A DNA stretch of 58,786 nt from Psychrobacter urativorans. Its GTDB lineage: Bacteria; Pseudomonadota; Gammaproteobacteria; Pseudomonadales; Moraxellaceae. The position numbers and the translations under genes are program-made. Where the stretch lies: NCBI RefSeq assembly GCF_904846695.1, contig NZ_CAJHBR010000019.1, positions 1 to 58,786 of the forward strand, given 5' to 3'. Positions 1 to 8,603 of the stretch are shown in pieces. A model generated the notes under the pieces. It made no database searches. It had not been told where the DNA came from and saw nothing but the letters and a program-made list of their open reading frames with translations. Within the stretch, counting starts at the first letter, position 1; each line of letters opens with the position of its first letter.

Positions 1-346
1 TATCCCAAAAAATCCCCTTTAAGGCTGACTTTAAATAAAGCTTCCTTGCGCTACTATGAGCTAGGAATAAATAAAGATTTGGGAAATCTTTATCCTAGCG
101 CAAGAGAAAATTTATAATTTTCTGGCAAGCAATTTTTTAACTTATCCCAAAAAATCCCCTTTAAGGCTGACTTTAAATAAAGCTTCCTTGCGCTACTATG
201 AGCTAGGAATAAATAAAGATTTGGGAAATCTTTATCCTAGCGCAAGAGAAAATTTATAATTTTCTGGCAGGCAATTTTTTAACTTATCCCAAAAAATCCC
301 CTTTAAGGGATTTTTCCTTGCGATACTAAAATTGCAGTGCAATTTT
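1..346. repeat. 142-bp tandem repeat (2 full copies plus a partial third) with internal palindrome
   Basis: Positions 1-142 and 143-284 are copies of one unit that differ at a single visible base in the tail; a third copy starts at 285 and diverges after about 25 bases, losing the palindromic core. Each full unit has a long inverted repeat (45-104 and 187-246): outer arms cttgcgct/agcgcaag enclose inner arms ctagga..aaagattt and aaatctttatcctag around a ggg loop, with a few unpaired bases on the left arm. A second small palindrome, agaaaat/attttct, follows. The block lies immediately 3' of the hrpA stop, so its transcript could fold into stem-loops and end or stabilise that mRNA. No coding sequence is seen. 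It resembles REP/MITE-like intergenic elements, but I do not recognise the family. Confidence 0.9.
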
Positions 347-3300
347 TTAACGTATCTCATCCCATATCTTGCTAAGGCGTTTAGGGGATACCGCCATACG
401 AGTCTTCATCGGTTGGGCGAATAGCTGGATACGATACTCCTCAACCATCCAGCGGTAAGCACTGATCGACTCCTTGTCAGCACGACCTGACAAGCGCTCC
501 ATATGTAAGTCTAACGCATAGACCCCTTCTAGATCAGCTTCGATATTGTGCTCAAGGCGCTCAATGCGAACTTCCAGCGCTTCTAAATAGCGGGGATACT
601 GCTGCCACTGACTATAATCCATCCGATAGACAAAATCAGCCAAATGTAAGTCCTCTAGTTGATCTTCGATATCATCAATAGACTCGCCAAATATCTCACG
701 ATCGAGCATCAGTAAGCTTTGACGAATGCGTTGCCAACGAGTGTAGACATTTTTAAGTATCTTAATCACATTCTGACCCGTCAATAAAAAGTTACTGACT
801 ACTACCTGCAAGGTTTGCTCATACTCCTCAGGGGTGAATGGCAACTCCTCAGCCAAACCTGCAACGGTATCATCGATACTTAACGGTAAGTCATCGCTGT
901 GATCGAATAATACATAATGCTCCTCAAGAGTCGCATCCAGTGCCGCATCAATGACGATAGTTTTTAGCTTTTCCATATCGCCAAGTGGCGCAAAAGACAG
1001 CTTAAATATTTTATCTATTTGACTGGTAAGCTGCTTTTTCTTCGCGCCCAATTTGGCTTTCATCAAGGTTAATACCCCGATACGATGCGCCTGTAGAGCA
1101 GCTGTAACATCCGTATACTGATGAATCGATACCGCTTCCCCTGCCTCATCAGCCACTAAAGCGGCGAACTGCTTCATCACCACCCCAGCACTGTGATGGT
1201 TTTTGCTAAAGTTAAAATGTTCAGGGAAGCTAGTATGTACCCCTTGCTGCTCATTCACCGCTTGCCTAGTTTCGCTAGCATGACGAATTTGCAAGGTTTC
1301 TAGGTCACGACCTTTTTCAATAATGCGGTTCTTGTCGTCGACCACGCAGATTTGTGGCTGTAAATAACGATCAATAGTAGACGGATTGAAACTATCTGGC
1401 GTCACCGACATAACACCACGACGATTTAACGCTTGGCATAATTGTTTGAGCAAACCCTGAGATTGTGCAGGCTGTAACTCATCGAATAAACTATCTGCGG
1501 TATCAGGAATAGGAACAATTTGACGGCGGATCTCTTTAGGCAGAGATTTTAGCAACTGTAGTACCAGCTCAAAGCGCCAACCGGGTACGCCCCATAATAG
1601 CTCGATAGCATCCAGTTGCGGTAGCGCTACTAATGGCACGCGAATGGTTACCCCATCGTCATCACTAGAAGGATCAAAGACATAGCGTAATGGCAGTTTC
1701 AGATCGCCCAATTGCCATACTTCTGGGAAGTCGCCAGTAGTCGGAGCTTGGCTATTTAATACGTCATCATCAGTGAAAAACAGATACTTGCTATCGCTCT
1801 TTTCCATCTCCGCTCGCCAGTCTTCAAAAGCTTTACGGCTAGCGACGTGCTCAGGAATTTTTTTATCATAGAACTGATACAGCGTTTCTTCATCGACTAA
1901 TAGATCACGGCGACGTAGCTTATCTTCGATACGCTCGACATCAGCAACCTTATCCATATTGTGCTGCAAGAACGGCGCTTGTCGACCAAAATTACCGGTC
2001 ACTAGACCATCACGAATAAAGATCTCACGCGACTCAACTAGATTCACTTGCTCATAGTTGGTCAGCTGCTTAGGAATGATAATCAGCCCAAACAGACTGA
2101 TCTGCGCGTAAGCTTTAACACGACCAGTCTTCTTTGACCAATGCGGCTCAAAATAATGGTATTTCAGTAAATTACCTGCCGCTGAGATGATCCATTCGGG
2201 TTCAATCTTAGCCACAGTACGCATAAAGACTTGTGAAGTCTCTACCATCTCAAAGGCCATAACCCAAGGGGGTATCTGCTTAAATACGGTACTGGCTGGG
2301 AAGATTTTGGCTTTTTGTTGGCGTGCTGCTAAATACTCACCACGATTTTCGGTCTTGTGAGCGATAATCGATAACAGACCCGTTAATAGAGCCCGATGCA
2401 AATTGGCATACTTAACCGCTTTAACTTGTTCATCAACAATACTAGTCGGATCATTGTTATTAGACTTATTAGAGTCATCATTATCGTCAGTAAGATTTAG
2501 CTCAGTCACCATCTGTACTAGCTGACGATGAGTCTGATGCCATTCGCGCACCCGTGGAAAACTAAGATAGTTGGTTTTGGTAAATTGCTTACGCTGATTA
2601 CCGGAGAGCTTATTACCGTCCTCATCGTTCTCGAACAAAGCCTTCCACAAACTTAGATAGAATAAAAAGTCTGAGTCATCTTGACGGAATTCTGCATGCT
2701 TTTGATCGGCCTGCTGACGCTTATTAGCCGGACGCTCACGCGGATCTTGCACTGCCAGCGCAGCCACTACAATGAGCATCTCACGGATACAATCAAAATC
2801 GCTACCAGCAACCAACATACGTGCCAGCCTAGGATCGATTGGCATCCGCGCCATCTTTTGACCAGTAGCCGTCAGACGTAAATGATCTAAACCTGGCTTG
2901 CGTGCTGATCTACTATTGGGTTTGCCGTTAGACTGCTTGCCTGATTGCTCAGAGCCTTTATCGTCTTTTTCACTGATGGCCCCTAGCTCATTAAGTAGTT
3001 TGTGTCCATCAGCTACTAAACGACTATCAGGCGGCTCGATAAACTCAAAGTCATCAACGCTACCTAGACGCAGATTCGCCATCTGCAAGATAACAGAGGC
3101 TAAGTTAGTACGTAGTATTTCAGGCTCAGTAAATTCAGGACGACCCGTAAAGTCCTCCTCGCTATATAGACGAATACAGACGCCTGGGGCCACACGACCA
3201 CAACGCCCTTTACGCTGATTAGCAGCGGCTTGTGAGATCGCTTCAATCGGTAAACGCTGCACTCGTGAGCGATAAGAATAACGAGAAATCCGCGCAAATC

Positions 3301-4621
3301 CTAAGTCAATCACGTAACGAATACCAGGTACAGTTAACGCCGTTTCAGCGACGTTGGTAGCGATAACGATACGCCGACCACGACCTGATGGCTGAAAGAT
3401 ACGTTGCTGCTCCTCATAAGTTTGGCGGGCAAACAACGGCAGTATTTCAGTATGCTTAGGTCCATGACGCTCAAGAACTTCTTGGGTCTCGCGGATTTCG
3501 GCTTCGGTGGCAGCGAATATCAAGATATCCGCTTGATCAGCATGGGCTTTGTTTTGCGCGTCGCTAAAACATTCTTCGACCGCCGCCACAATAGCACGTG
3601 GTAGGTTCTCTTCAAACTCGTCATAACTATCATCATCCGAGCTAGTTACTGGCTCCTCAGTGAGCGGACGATAGCGCACTTCAACGGGAAAGCTACGGCC
3701 TTCTACATTGAAGATAGGCGCTGGTACTTGGCGTCTTTGCTTAGCATCGTAATGGCTAAAATATTCGCTAAAACGCTTAGTGTCTAAAGTTGCCGAAGTG
3801 ATAATTACTTTTAGATCTGGACGCTTGGGCAGCAGTTTTTTTAGATAGCCCATAATAAAGTCAATATTTAAGCTACGCTCATGCGCCTCATCGATAATAA
3901 TAGTATCGTACTTACTTAAAAACCTATCATGGCCTAATTCAGCCAGTAGGATACCATCGGTCATCAGCTTAATCACCGACTGAGCAGTGCCTTGCTCATT
4001 AAAGCGAATCTTAAAGCTGACGGTTTGACCTAGTTTCTCACCAAGCTCTTCTGCGATCCGATTCGATACGCTACGCGCCGCTAACCGGCGTGGCTGAGTA
4101 TGCCCTATCTGCCCAGTGATACCCCGTCCTGCTAGCATCGCCAGCTTAGGCAACTGGGTGGTCTTACCCGACCCGGTCTCACCGGCAACAATAATCACTT
4201 GATTATCGATAATGGCTTGTATCAAATCCTCAGCACGTTGACTCACGGGCAAATCAAGGTTTAATTTAGCAGGTAAATCTTGCGGAATGCTGTCTATGCG
4301 TGCTTGTACTGCTTGCTGCGAGCGACTCTTGAGCTTATCGTATTGCGCCCGCTTTTTCGCTAATATTGCGTCGGCTTTTTCGTTGGTTGAGTTTTTGTTA
4401 GCTGGCTCTTTACTAGACTGTTTTTTACTAGAGACGGCTGCACGAGTCAGCTCACGCTCAAGGCGGCTTAGCTGATAGCTGTCTTTGGCGAGTACCGGAA
4501 TCTCCACTAGATTATTCACAACAGCGTCAGCATTAGCCTCAACACTATTAGTTAGCTTTTCTGTTAGGTTAGCGTTATCGGCTTCTGCTATATTTTTTGT
4601 ATTATTTAAAGTATCAGACAT
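347..4621 (-). CDS. hrpA: ATP-dependent RNA helicase HrpA (DEAH box)
   Basis: This is a large DEAH-box (SF2) helicase; the HrpA family acts on RNA and in E. coli is linked to mRNA processing and ribosome rescue. Motif I GETGSGKT is at residues 147-154, DEAH at 244-247, motif III SAT at 276-278, and the motif VI region reads QRKGRCGR. The long region after the helicase core, with the HrpA-type C-terminal domain, distinguishes it from the shorter HrpB. At 1424 aa it is somewhat longer than E. coli HrpA (about 1300 aa), mainly through a low-complexity N-terminal tail of about 110 residues and an Asn/Asp-rich insertion in the middle. The stop codon abuts the palindromic repeats at the window start, and the gene diverges from the lipoprotein gene at 4838. 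Confidence 0.95.
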   Translation of the reverse strand: MSDTLNNTKNIAEADNANLTEKLTNSVEANADAVVNNLVEIPVLAKDSYQLSRLERELTRAAVSSKKQSSKEPANKNSTNEKADAILAKKRAQYDKLKSRSQQAVQARIDSIPQDLPAKLNLDLPVSQRAEDLIQAIIDNQVIIVAGETGSGKTTQLPKLAMLAGRGITGQIGHTQPRRLAARSVSNRIAEELGEKLGQTVSFKIRFNEQGTAQSVIKLMTDGILLAELGHDRFLSKYDTIIIDEAHERSLNIDFIMGYLKKLLPKRPDLKVIITSATLDTKRFSEYFSHYDAKQRRQVPAPIFNVEGRSFPVEVRYRPLTEEPVTSSDDDSYDEFEENLPRAIVAAVEECFSDAQNKAHADQADILIFAATEAEIRETQEVLERHGPKHTEILPLFARQTYEEQQRIFQPSGRGRRIVIATNVAETALTVPGIRYVIDLGFARISRYSYRSRVQRLPIEAISQAAANQRKGRCGRVAPGVCIRLYSEEDFTGRPEFTEPEILRTNLASVILQMANLRLGSVDDFEFIEPPDSRLVADGHKLLNELGAISEKDDKGSEQSGKQSNGKPNSRSARKPGLDHLRLTATGQKMARMPIDPRLARMLVAGSDFDCIREMLIVVAALAVQDPRERPANKRQQADQKHAEFRQDDSDFLFYLSLWKALFENDEDGNKLSGNQRKQFTKTNYLSFPRVREWHQTHRQLVQMVTELNLTDDNDDSNKSNNNDPTSIVDEQVKAVKYANLHRALLTGLLSIIAHKTENRGEYLAARQQKAKIFPASTVFKQIPPWVMAFEMVETSQVFMRTVAKIEPEWIISAAGNLLKYHYFEPHWSKKTGRVKAYAQISLFGLIIIPKQLTNYEQVNLVESREIFIRDGLVTGNFGRQAPFLQHNMDKVADVERIEDKLRRRDLLVDEETLYQFYDKKIPEHVASRKAFEDWRAEMEKSDSKYLFFTDDDVLNSQAPTTGDFPEVWQLGDLKLPLRYVFDPSSDDDGVTIRVPLVALPQLDAIELLWGVPGWRFELVLQLLKSLPKEIRRQIVPIPDTADSLFDELQPAQSQGLLKQLCQALNRRGVMSVTPDSFNPSTIDRYLQPQICVVDDKNRIIEKGRDLETLQIRHASETRQAVNEQQGVHTSFPEHFNFSKNHHSAGVVMKQFAALVADEAGEAVSIHQYTDVTAALQAHRIGVLTLMKAKLGAKKKQLTSQIDKIFKLSFAPLGDMEKLKTIVIDAALDATLEEHYVLFDHSDDLPLSIDDTVAGLAEELPFTPEEYEQTLQVVVSNFLLTGQNVIKILKNVYTRWQRIRQSLLMLDREIFGESIDDIEDQLEDLHLADFVYRMDYSQWQQYPRYLEALEVRIERLEHNIEADLEGVYALDLHMERLSGRADKESISAYRWMVEEYRIQLFAQPMKTRMAVSPKRLSKIWDEIR

Positions 4622-4837
4622 ATTTGCTTAGGCTATTTATTATTTATAAGTGGTTAGATTATGGGGTTAATTTGGCTGTGATTCAAGTTACGATTATGTT
4701 GATAAGAAAATACTATGTTACCGTCATCTGCTAGTTTTGCTTGATAATATTATCAATTTAATTCTAGTAATTTAGTTAAAATGACTTAATATATGGCACC
4801 CTCAAGCTCATAAGAAAACTGCAAATAAGGCAGACTG

Positions 4838-5440
4838 ATGTCTATTCCATTCTATAAAACGATAGCTATTTTACCTATCTTAGCGGTTACGCTTACAGGT
4901 TGTCTAAGCACCAAACCATACGAGCCGCCAACAAACGCTGCTATAGCAACCTTAGCTTATGACATTGACCCAGCAACTTTCTATGCTCCTGCTAGATTCA
5001 TCGATAAGGGATATGCAGAAAGAGTTGATATAGAGTTAGTGCCCAGCCCTTTATCTATTGCATTGGCGGTTAATAATAAGCCTGAGACTGTTTATATGAA
5101 TTTGGCTAAGCGAGGAGCTTTCAGTGAAATAAATACCTTTGAAGCCAATAAGAAACTAAGGTTTTCTTACCAGCATAAGATGGTTAAAGGCTTAGGTGAC
5201 TGGCCAGTGTTATGTGTAGTTACTGTAGAAGCTACTTTAGTTGCAAACGGCAACTACCTTTTAAAAGCTCATTCAACCGCTAAAAACTTTAGGAATAAAA
5301 CTAACTTTATCAATGAAAAAATAGAAGCTGAAGACACTAGTTGTCAGATTCAAATCATTGATACTCAGTCCAGTAAGGTTATAGCAGAGAATACTACACA
5401 AGTATTTGAAAAAATGATTCCATTCTACAATCGATTCTAA
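4838..5440 (+). CDS. Predicted lipoprotein of unknown function
   Basis: The 200-residue product starts with a short basic/hydrophobic segment and a lipobox LTGC at residues 19-22, so it should be exported, lipidated on Cys22 and anchored in a membrane facing the periplasm. The mature part has two further cysteines (in WPVLCVV and DTSCQI) that could form a disulfide. I do not recognise a named family. It is monocistronic and divergent from hrpA, with about 215 bp between the two starts. The start is the ATG directly before the signal peptide. It is compositionally like its neighbours and shows no sign of transfer. Confidence 0.8.
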   Translation: MSIPFYKTIAILPILAVTLTGCLSTKPYEPPTNAAIATLAYDIDPATFYAPARFIDKGYAERVDIELVPSPLSIALAVNNKPETVYMNLAKRGAFSEINTFEANKKLRFSYQHKMVKGLGDWPVLCVVTVEATLVANGNYLLKAHSTAKNFRNKTNFINEKIEAEDTSCQIQIIDTQSSKVIAENTTQVFEKMIPFYNRF

Positions 5441-5568
5441 TACTTTGTGCCACTGTTAATTAGAGCAGGCTAAGTTTTCGATCCTAGTACGGACAGAGAT
5501 TCTTTATTACACTTCAAGTTTATTAGTAGTGCTGTAGATATGCCATCGCTTTGATTTCAATAACACTA

Positions 5569-5886
5569 TCACTCGCTACTGGTATAAATAACCTGTTGTT
5601 TCTGAGCAGCCGACTCAAAGAAGGTATGCAGCTGCTGTAAAGGCAGCCTAGGGAAAGGCAAATGCAACGATAGTATTAGTCTTTCAAGCGCTAGCATTTC
5701 ATCAGCTAAAGCCTTGGCAACTTTAGCTGGAATCTGCGGGTGTTCATAAAGATTATCAATCAGCCAAGTCAATTGTGGAAACTTAGGGTTATTGCGAACT
5801 TGATAAAGAGTCGGCACTAAATCATCAGCGACTTGACCGCGTGCTTTACGAAACATACCGTTCTTGTAGTACATATTAATAGCCAT
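5569..5886 (-). CDS. Small conserved hypothetical protein (partner of DUF1543 gene)
   Basis: The 105-residue product has no signal peptide or membrane segment; it is mostly helical in appearance, with a leucine-rich C-terminal third. Its ATG lies one base after the stop of the DUF1543 gene, so the two are almost certainly co-transcribed and translationally coupled. I do not recognise the family. The tight coupling suggests related function, but nothing in the sequence says what. It is convergent with the lipoprotein gene ending at 5440. Confidence 0.7.
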   Translation of the reverse strand: MAINMYYKNGMFRKARGQVADDLVPTLYQVRNNPKFPQLTWLIDNLYEHPQIPAKVAKALADEMLALERLILSLHLPFPRLPLQQLHTFFESAAQKQQVIYTSSE

Positions 5887-5887
5887 A

Positions 5888-6490
5888 TTAGGGTAACTTC
5901 TTTAAATTTTTAATACTTAAATAACCGATATAGGACTTATCTTCTATTCGTTCTACAGCTGTCTTATCAACGCTAATCTGTAAGCTTCCTGCGCCTAGCA
6001 ACTCATTGACGTTATAAATCTCATCGACATCTACCAGCAGCTTATCGTCAATATGCGAGGCGGCATTAAAGGGCGTGTCTTTGTCTTTAAAAGTAAACTG
6101 CTTATAGAAATCACTTTGCTTAGCTTGCTTAACCGCCTCAGCTTGGGTCGGCGCTACGATTAGCAGCTTATGATGATACTCTTCAAAGTCATCAGGCAGA
6201 TAACCTCCTAGGTTAATAAAATACAGTTTTAAATCCTCGGCGGCACTTGCAGCACTTATAGGAGCAGCATCTGAATCGGTTTTAGCAACCCAATCAATAT
6301 GATAACCGCCCACACTAGTGACTTTACGATAAGAGTCGATATGCCATTTATTTTTTACCTCAGGCCAATGCTCATTGATCGCTGGTATCAGCTCGATAAG
6401 CGTATCTGCCACGCCAAAGAACATATCATGCTGCTCAATCAAGCGCCCTTTAGGACGACCGCCAAGTTGAACCATAAAAACTGTAGGCAT
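5888..6490 (-). CDS. DUF1543 domain-containing protein
   Basis: The N-terminus (VFMVQLGGRPKGR, then IEQHD and a HIDSYR motif) matches my memory of the DUF1543 family, whose function is unknown. A second, more divergent copy of the same pattern (INLGGYLPD followed by a HHKLL segment) appears in the middle, so this 200-residue protein seems to have two DUF1543-like halves, with a short Ala/Ser linker between them. It has no signal peptide and is presumably cytoplasmic. It is the first gene of a two-gene unit with the 105-residue protein at 5569. The family assignment comes from recalled motifs and was not tested by search. Confidence 0.75.
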   Translation of the reverse strand: MPTVFMVQLGGRPKGRLIEQHDMFFGVADTLIELIPAINEHWPEVKNKWHIDSYRKVTSVGGYHIDWVAKTDSDAAPISAASAAEDLKLYFINLGGYLPDDFEEYHHKLLIVAPTQAEAVKQAKQSDFYKQFTFKDKDTPFNAASHIDDKLLVDVDEIYNVNELLGAGSLQISVDKTAVERIEDKSYIGYLSIKNLKKLP

Positions 6491-6622
6491 ACTATCTCCG
6501 TAAATGCTGTGCGAGGTTTTATCTAACTGTCTTTAGTTACCTTATTCTAGCTTGTACATAGACTTAACAGCGTCAACAAACGTTACTTATTATAGACTCA
6601 AGGTAATAAACACATCATCAGA

Positions 6623-7450
6623 CTAGGACGTTGGCATTACTCTACCTGTACGTAAAGCAAAGGCCCAGTCCTCTCGGCCATTGTTCGAGGCTAAGCATGC
6701 AGCTGCTTGGTAATCGTAGGGCACTTTGAGCTGCTCAACTTGCCAGCAAAGACCTGTTGACGTTTCGATACCCTCGATAATAGCGTAGCTGGCATGAGTA
6801 GAATATGTCTGCATCTTATGGCTGGTGGGTAGCTCATCCTCATAGGCAGGATAACCAACACTACCGGTATTGACGATGATCTGTCCGGTAGACAAAGTGA
6901 CAGTGCGGGGAATATGGGTATGACCACAGACGATAACCTCAGCACGTTGTCCCGCTAAGCGCTCGATAATGTCACTATCTTCTCGGACACTTGGGGTACC
7001 GCTACTGACCTCTTCTAATAAGTACATCATGTCATCGATTGGAGAGCCATGACATAGATAAATTTGTTGATTTAAGCGATAGTCAAAAGGTAGTGAGCGC
7101 AACCAATCTATGGCAGCAAGTGGCAAACTATCATAGATAAACGACATAGTCTGATTAGAGGCGATCTCATCCTTTGTTGCCTCATAAATCTGCCGATCTT
7201 GATTGCCACGGATAGTAATAATAGGTTTAGATTGGCAAGCTTGATAATTCATCAGCAGCTCATAGGTTTGCTTAGGCGCGATAGGCCCATATAGGATATC
7301 GCCTAAATTGACCACTTGCTGTACATCACGATCGTCGATATCAGCTAATACTGCCTCTAAGGCAAAGACATTGCTATGGATATCAGAAATAGCCGCAGTC
7401 TTAATGGATGGTTTGCAATCTATAGTTTTGAGCTTAGGGTTGATGGTCAT
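6623..7450 (-). CDS. Calcineurin-like metallophosphoesterase (YfcE/phosphodiesterase type)
   Basis: The 275-residue product carries the metallophosphoesterase motifs in order: SDIH (Asp23, His25), GD (Asp51), GNQD (Asn83), CHG and GHTH. These bind two metal ions and hydrolyse a phosphoester or phosphodiester; the substrate cannot be read from sequence. The size and the motif SVGYPAYEDE fit the small bacterial phosphodiesterase group (YfcE/MJ0936-like or diadenosine tetraphosphatase-like). No signal peptide is present, so it should be cytoplasmic. It is separated from the upstream hydrolase gene by about 50 bp and may be co-transcribed with it. Confidence 0.85.
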   Translation of the reverse strand: MTINPKLKTIDCKPSIKTAAISDIHSNVFALEAVLADIDDRDVQQVVNLGDILYGPIAPKQTYELLMNYQACQSKPIITIRGNQDRQIYEATKDEIASNQTMSFIYDSLPLAAIDWLRSLPFDYRLNQQIYLCHGSPIDDMMYLLEEVSSGTPSVREDSDIIERLAGQRAEVIVCGHTHIPRTVTLSTGQIIVNTGSVGYPAYEDELPTSHKMQTYSTHASYAIIEGIETSTGLCWQVEQLKVPYDYQAAACLASNNGREDWAFALRTGRVMPTS

Positions 7451-7503
7451 TACAATCTCATATTATCTAAGATATATCAGCGATTAAAGTTAACCGCTAT
7501 TAT

Positions 7504-8523
7504 TCACCTAACAGGGGACTGATTTACTAAAAACTTTTTGGCAACAGCGACAGTAGTAATAGGGTCTTCTTCATGTGGCACATGGCCCAAATTAGCAAAT
7601 ATCTTTAGCTGGCTGTTAGTTATATCTCGATGAAAAAGCTCAGCATTCTCAGCAGGGATTAACTCGTCTTTTGCGCCCCATAAAATCAACGTCGGTATCG
7701 TTAAGGCCTTGATTTCCTCCTGATTCTCAAAGTTATCAAAGTCACGCAACCGCTCTATGAGTGCCTGACGGTTACCTTGCCGTAGGGCCATGTCATAATA
7801 GCGCTCGACTAAGGCATCAGTAACTTTAGTCTTATCAGCATAGACACTAATAAGGCTTTTTCTCACCACTGCCCGTGGCAATACATGATTTAAAATAGGG
7901 CTTAATATGGGGTACTTGGCTAGTCTAAAACCTATAGGGATACTCTTTGGCATAGCTGGATAGCCAACAGCATCGATTACTATAAGGTTTTTGACATAAT
8001 GGGGATATAAAGCAGCAGTACGCCAAGCAATTTTGCCGCCTAATGAATTGCCTACTAGCGTCACTTGTTGTAGCTGCAAACTGTCCAATACTTGGGTGAC
8101 GAATGCGGCATAGTCTGTACTATTATAGGCGCTACGCTTATCAACAAAAGGGCCAGTCAACCCAAAGCCTGGCAAGTCCATACTTACCACGCAATAGTCA
8201 TCGCTAAGCTCTTTTGTCCAGCCCTCCCACGTATGTAGACTAGCTGAGGTCCCATGTAGCAAGACGATAGTATCGACTTGTTCTATACTAGCTACAGACG
8301 CAGAGCTTAGTGACTGGTCGTTGACATCGACAGCGCATTTTTGCGAGCGCCGGATATGCACTTGCATACCTTCAATATTAATAAACTCACTGTCAGGGAA
8401 TTGCCATTGCTTCAATTGAGCGACACTACGGTCAGGAGCCCAAAACACCGTTAGCAAAATGATAAGCGATATACCAGTGCCAACTATAGCCAGTAATAGT
8501 ATTTTAGCCAAACGCTTTATCAT
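7504..8523 (-). CDS. Alpha/beta-fold hydrolase with N-terminal membrane anchor
   Basis: An N-terminal hydrophobic segment (about residues 8-28) with no clear cleavage site suggests a membrane-anchored periplasmic or inner-membrane enzyme. The fold motifs are an oxyanion LLHG at 88-91, the nucleophile elbow GNSLGG with Ser160, an acid in WGAKDELIP and the catalytic His in NLGHVPHEEDP. This arrangement is typical of lipase/esterase or epoxide hydrolase-like proteins; the substrate is unknown. The length (339 aa) is normal for anchored members. The gene lies between the WG-repeat gene and the metallophosphatase, all on the minus strand. Confidence 0.85.
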   Translation of the reverse strand: MIKRLAKILLLAIVGTGISLIILLTVFWAPDRSVAQLKQWQFPDSEFINIEGMQVHIRRSQKCAVDVNDQSLSSASVASIEQVDTIVLLHGTSASLHTWEGWTKELSDDYCVVSMDLPGFGLTGPFVDKRSAYNSTDYAAFVTQVLDSLQLQQVTLVGNSLGGKIAWRTAALYPHYVKNLIVIDAVGYPAMPKSIPIGFRLAKYPILSPILNHVLPRAVVRKSLISVYADKTKVTDALVERYYDMALRQGNRQALIERLRDFDNFENQEEIKALTIPTLILWGAKDELIPAENAELFHRDITNSQLKIFANLGHVPHEEDPITTVAVAKKFLVNQSPVR

Positions 8524-8603
8524 TCGCGAGCTTCTCGGTGGTTAAGGTTGAACGAGCTAGCGCTTGATTTAATGCTAGTCAATTTTGCAATCTAGCCATT
8601 TCA

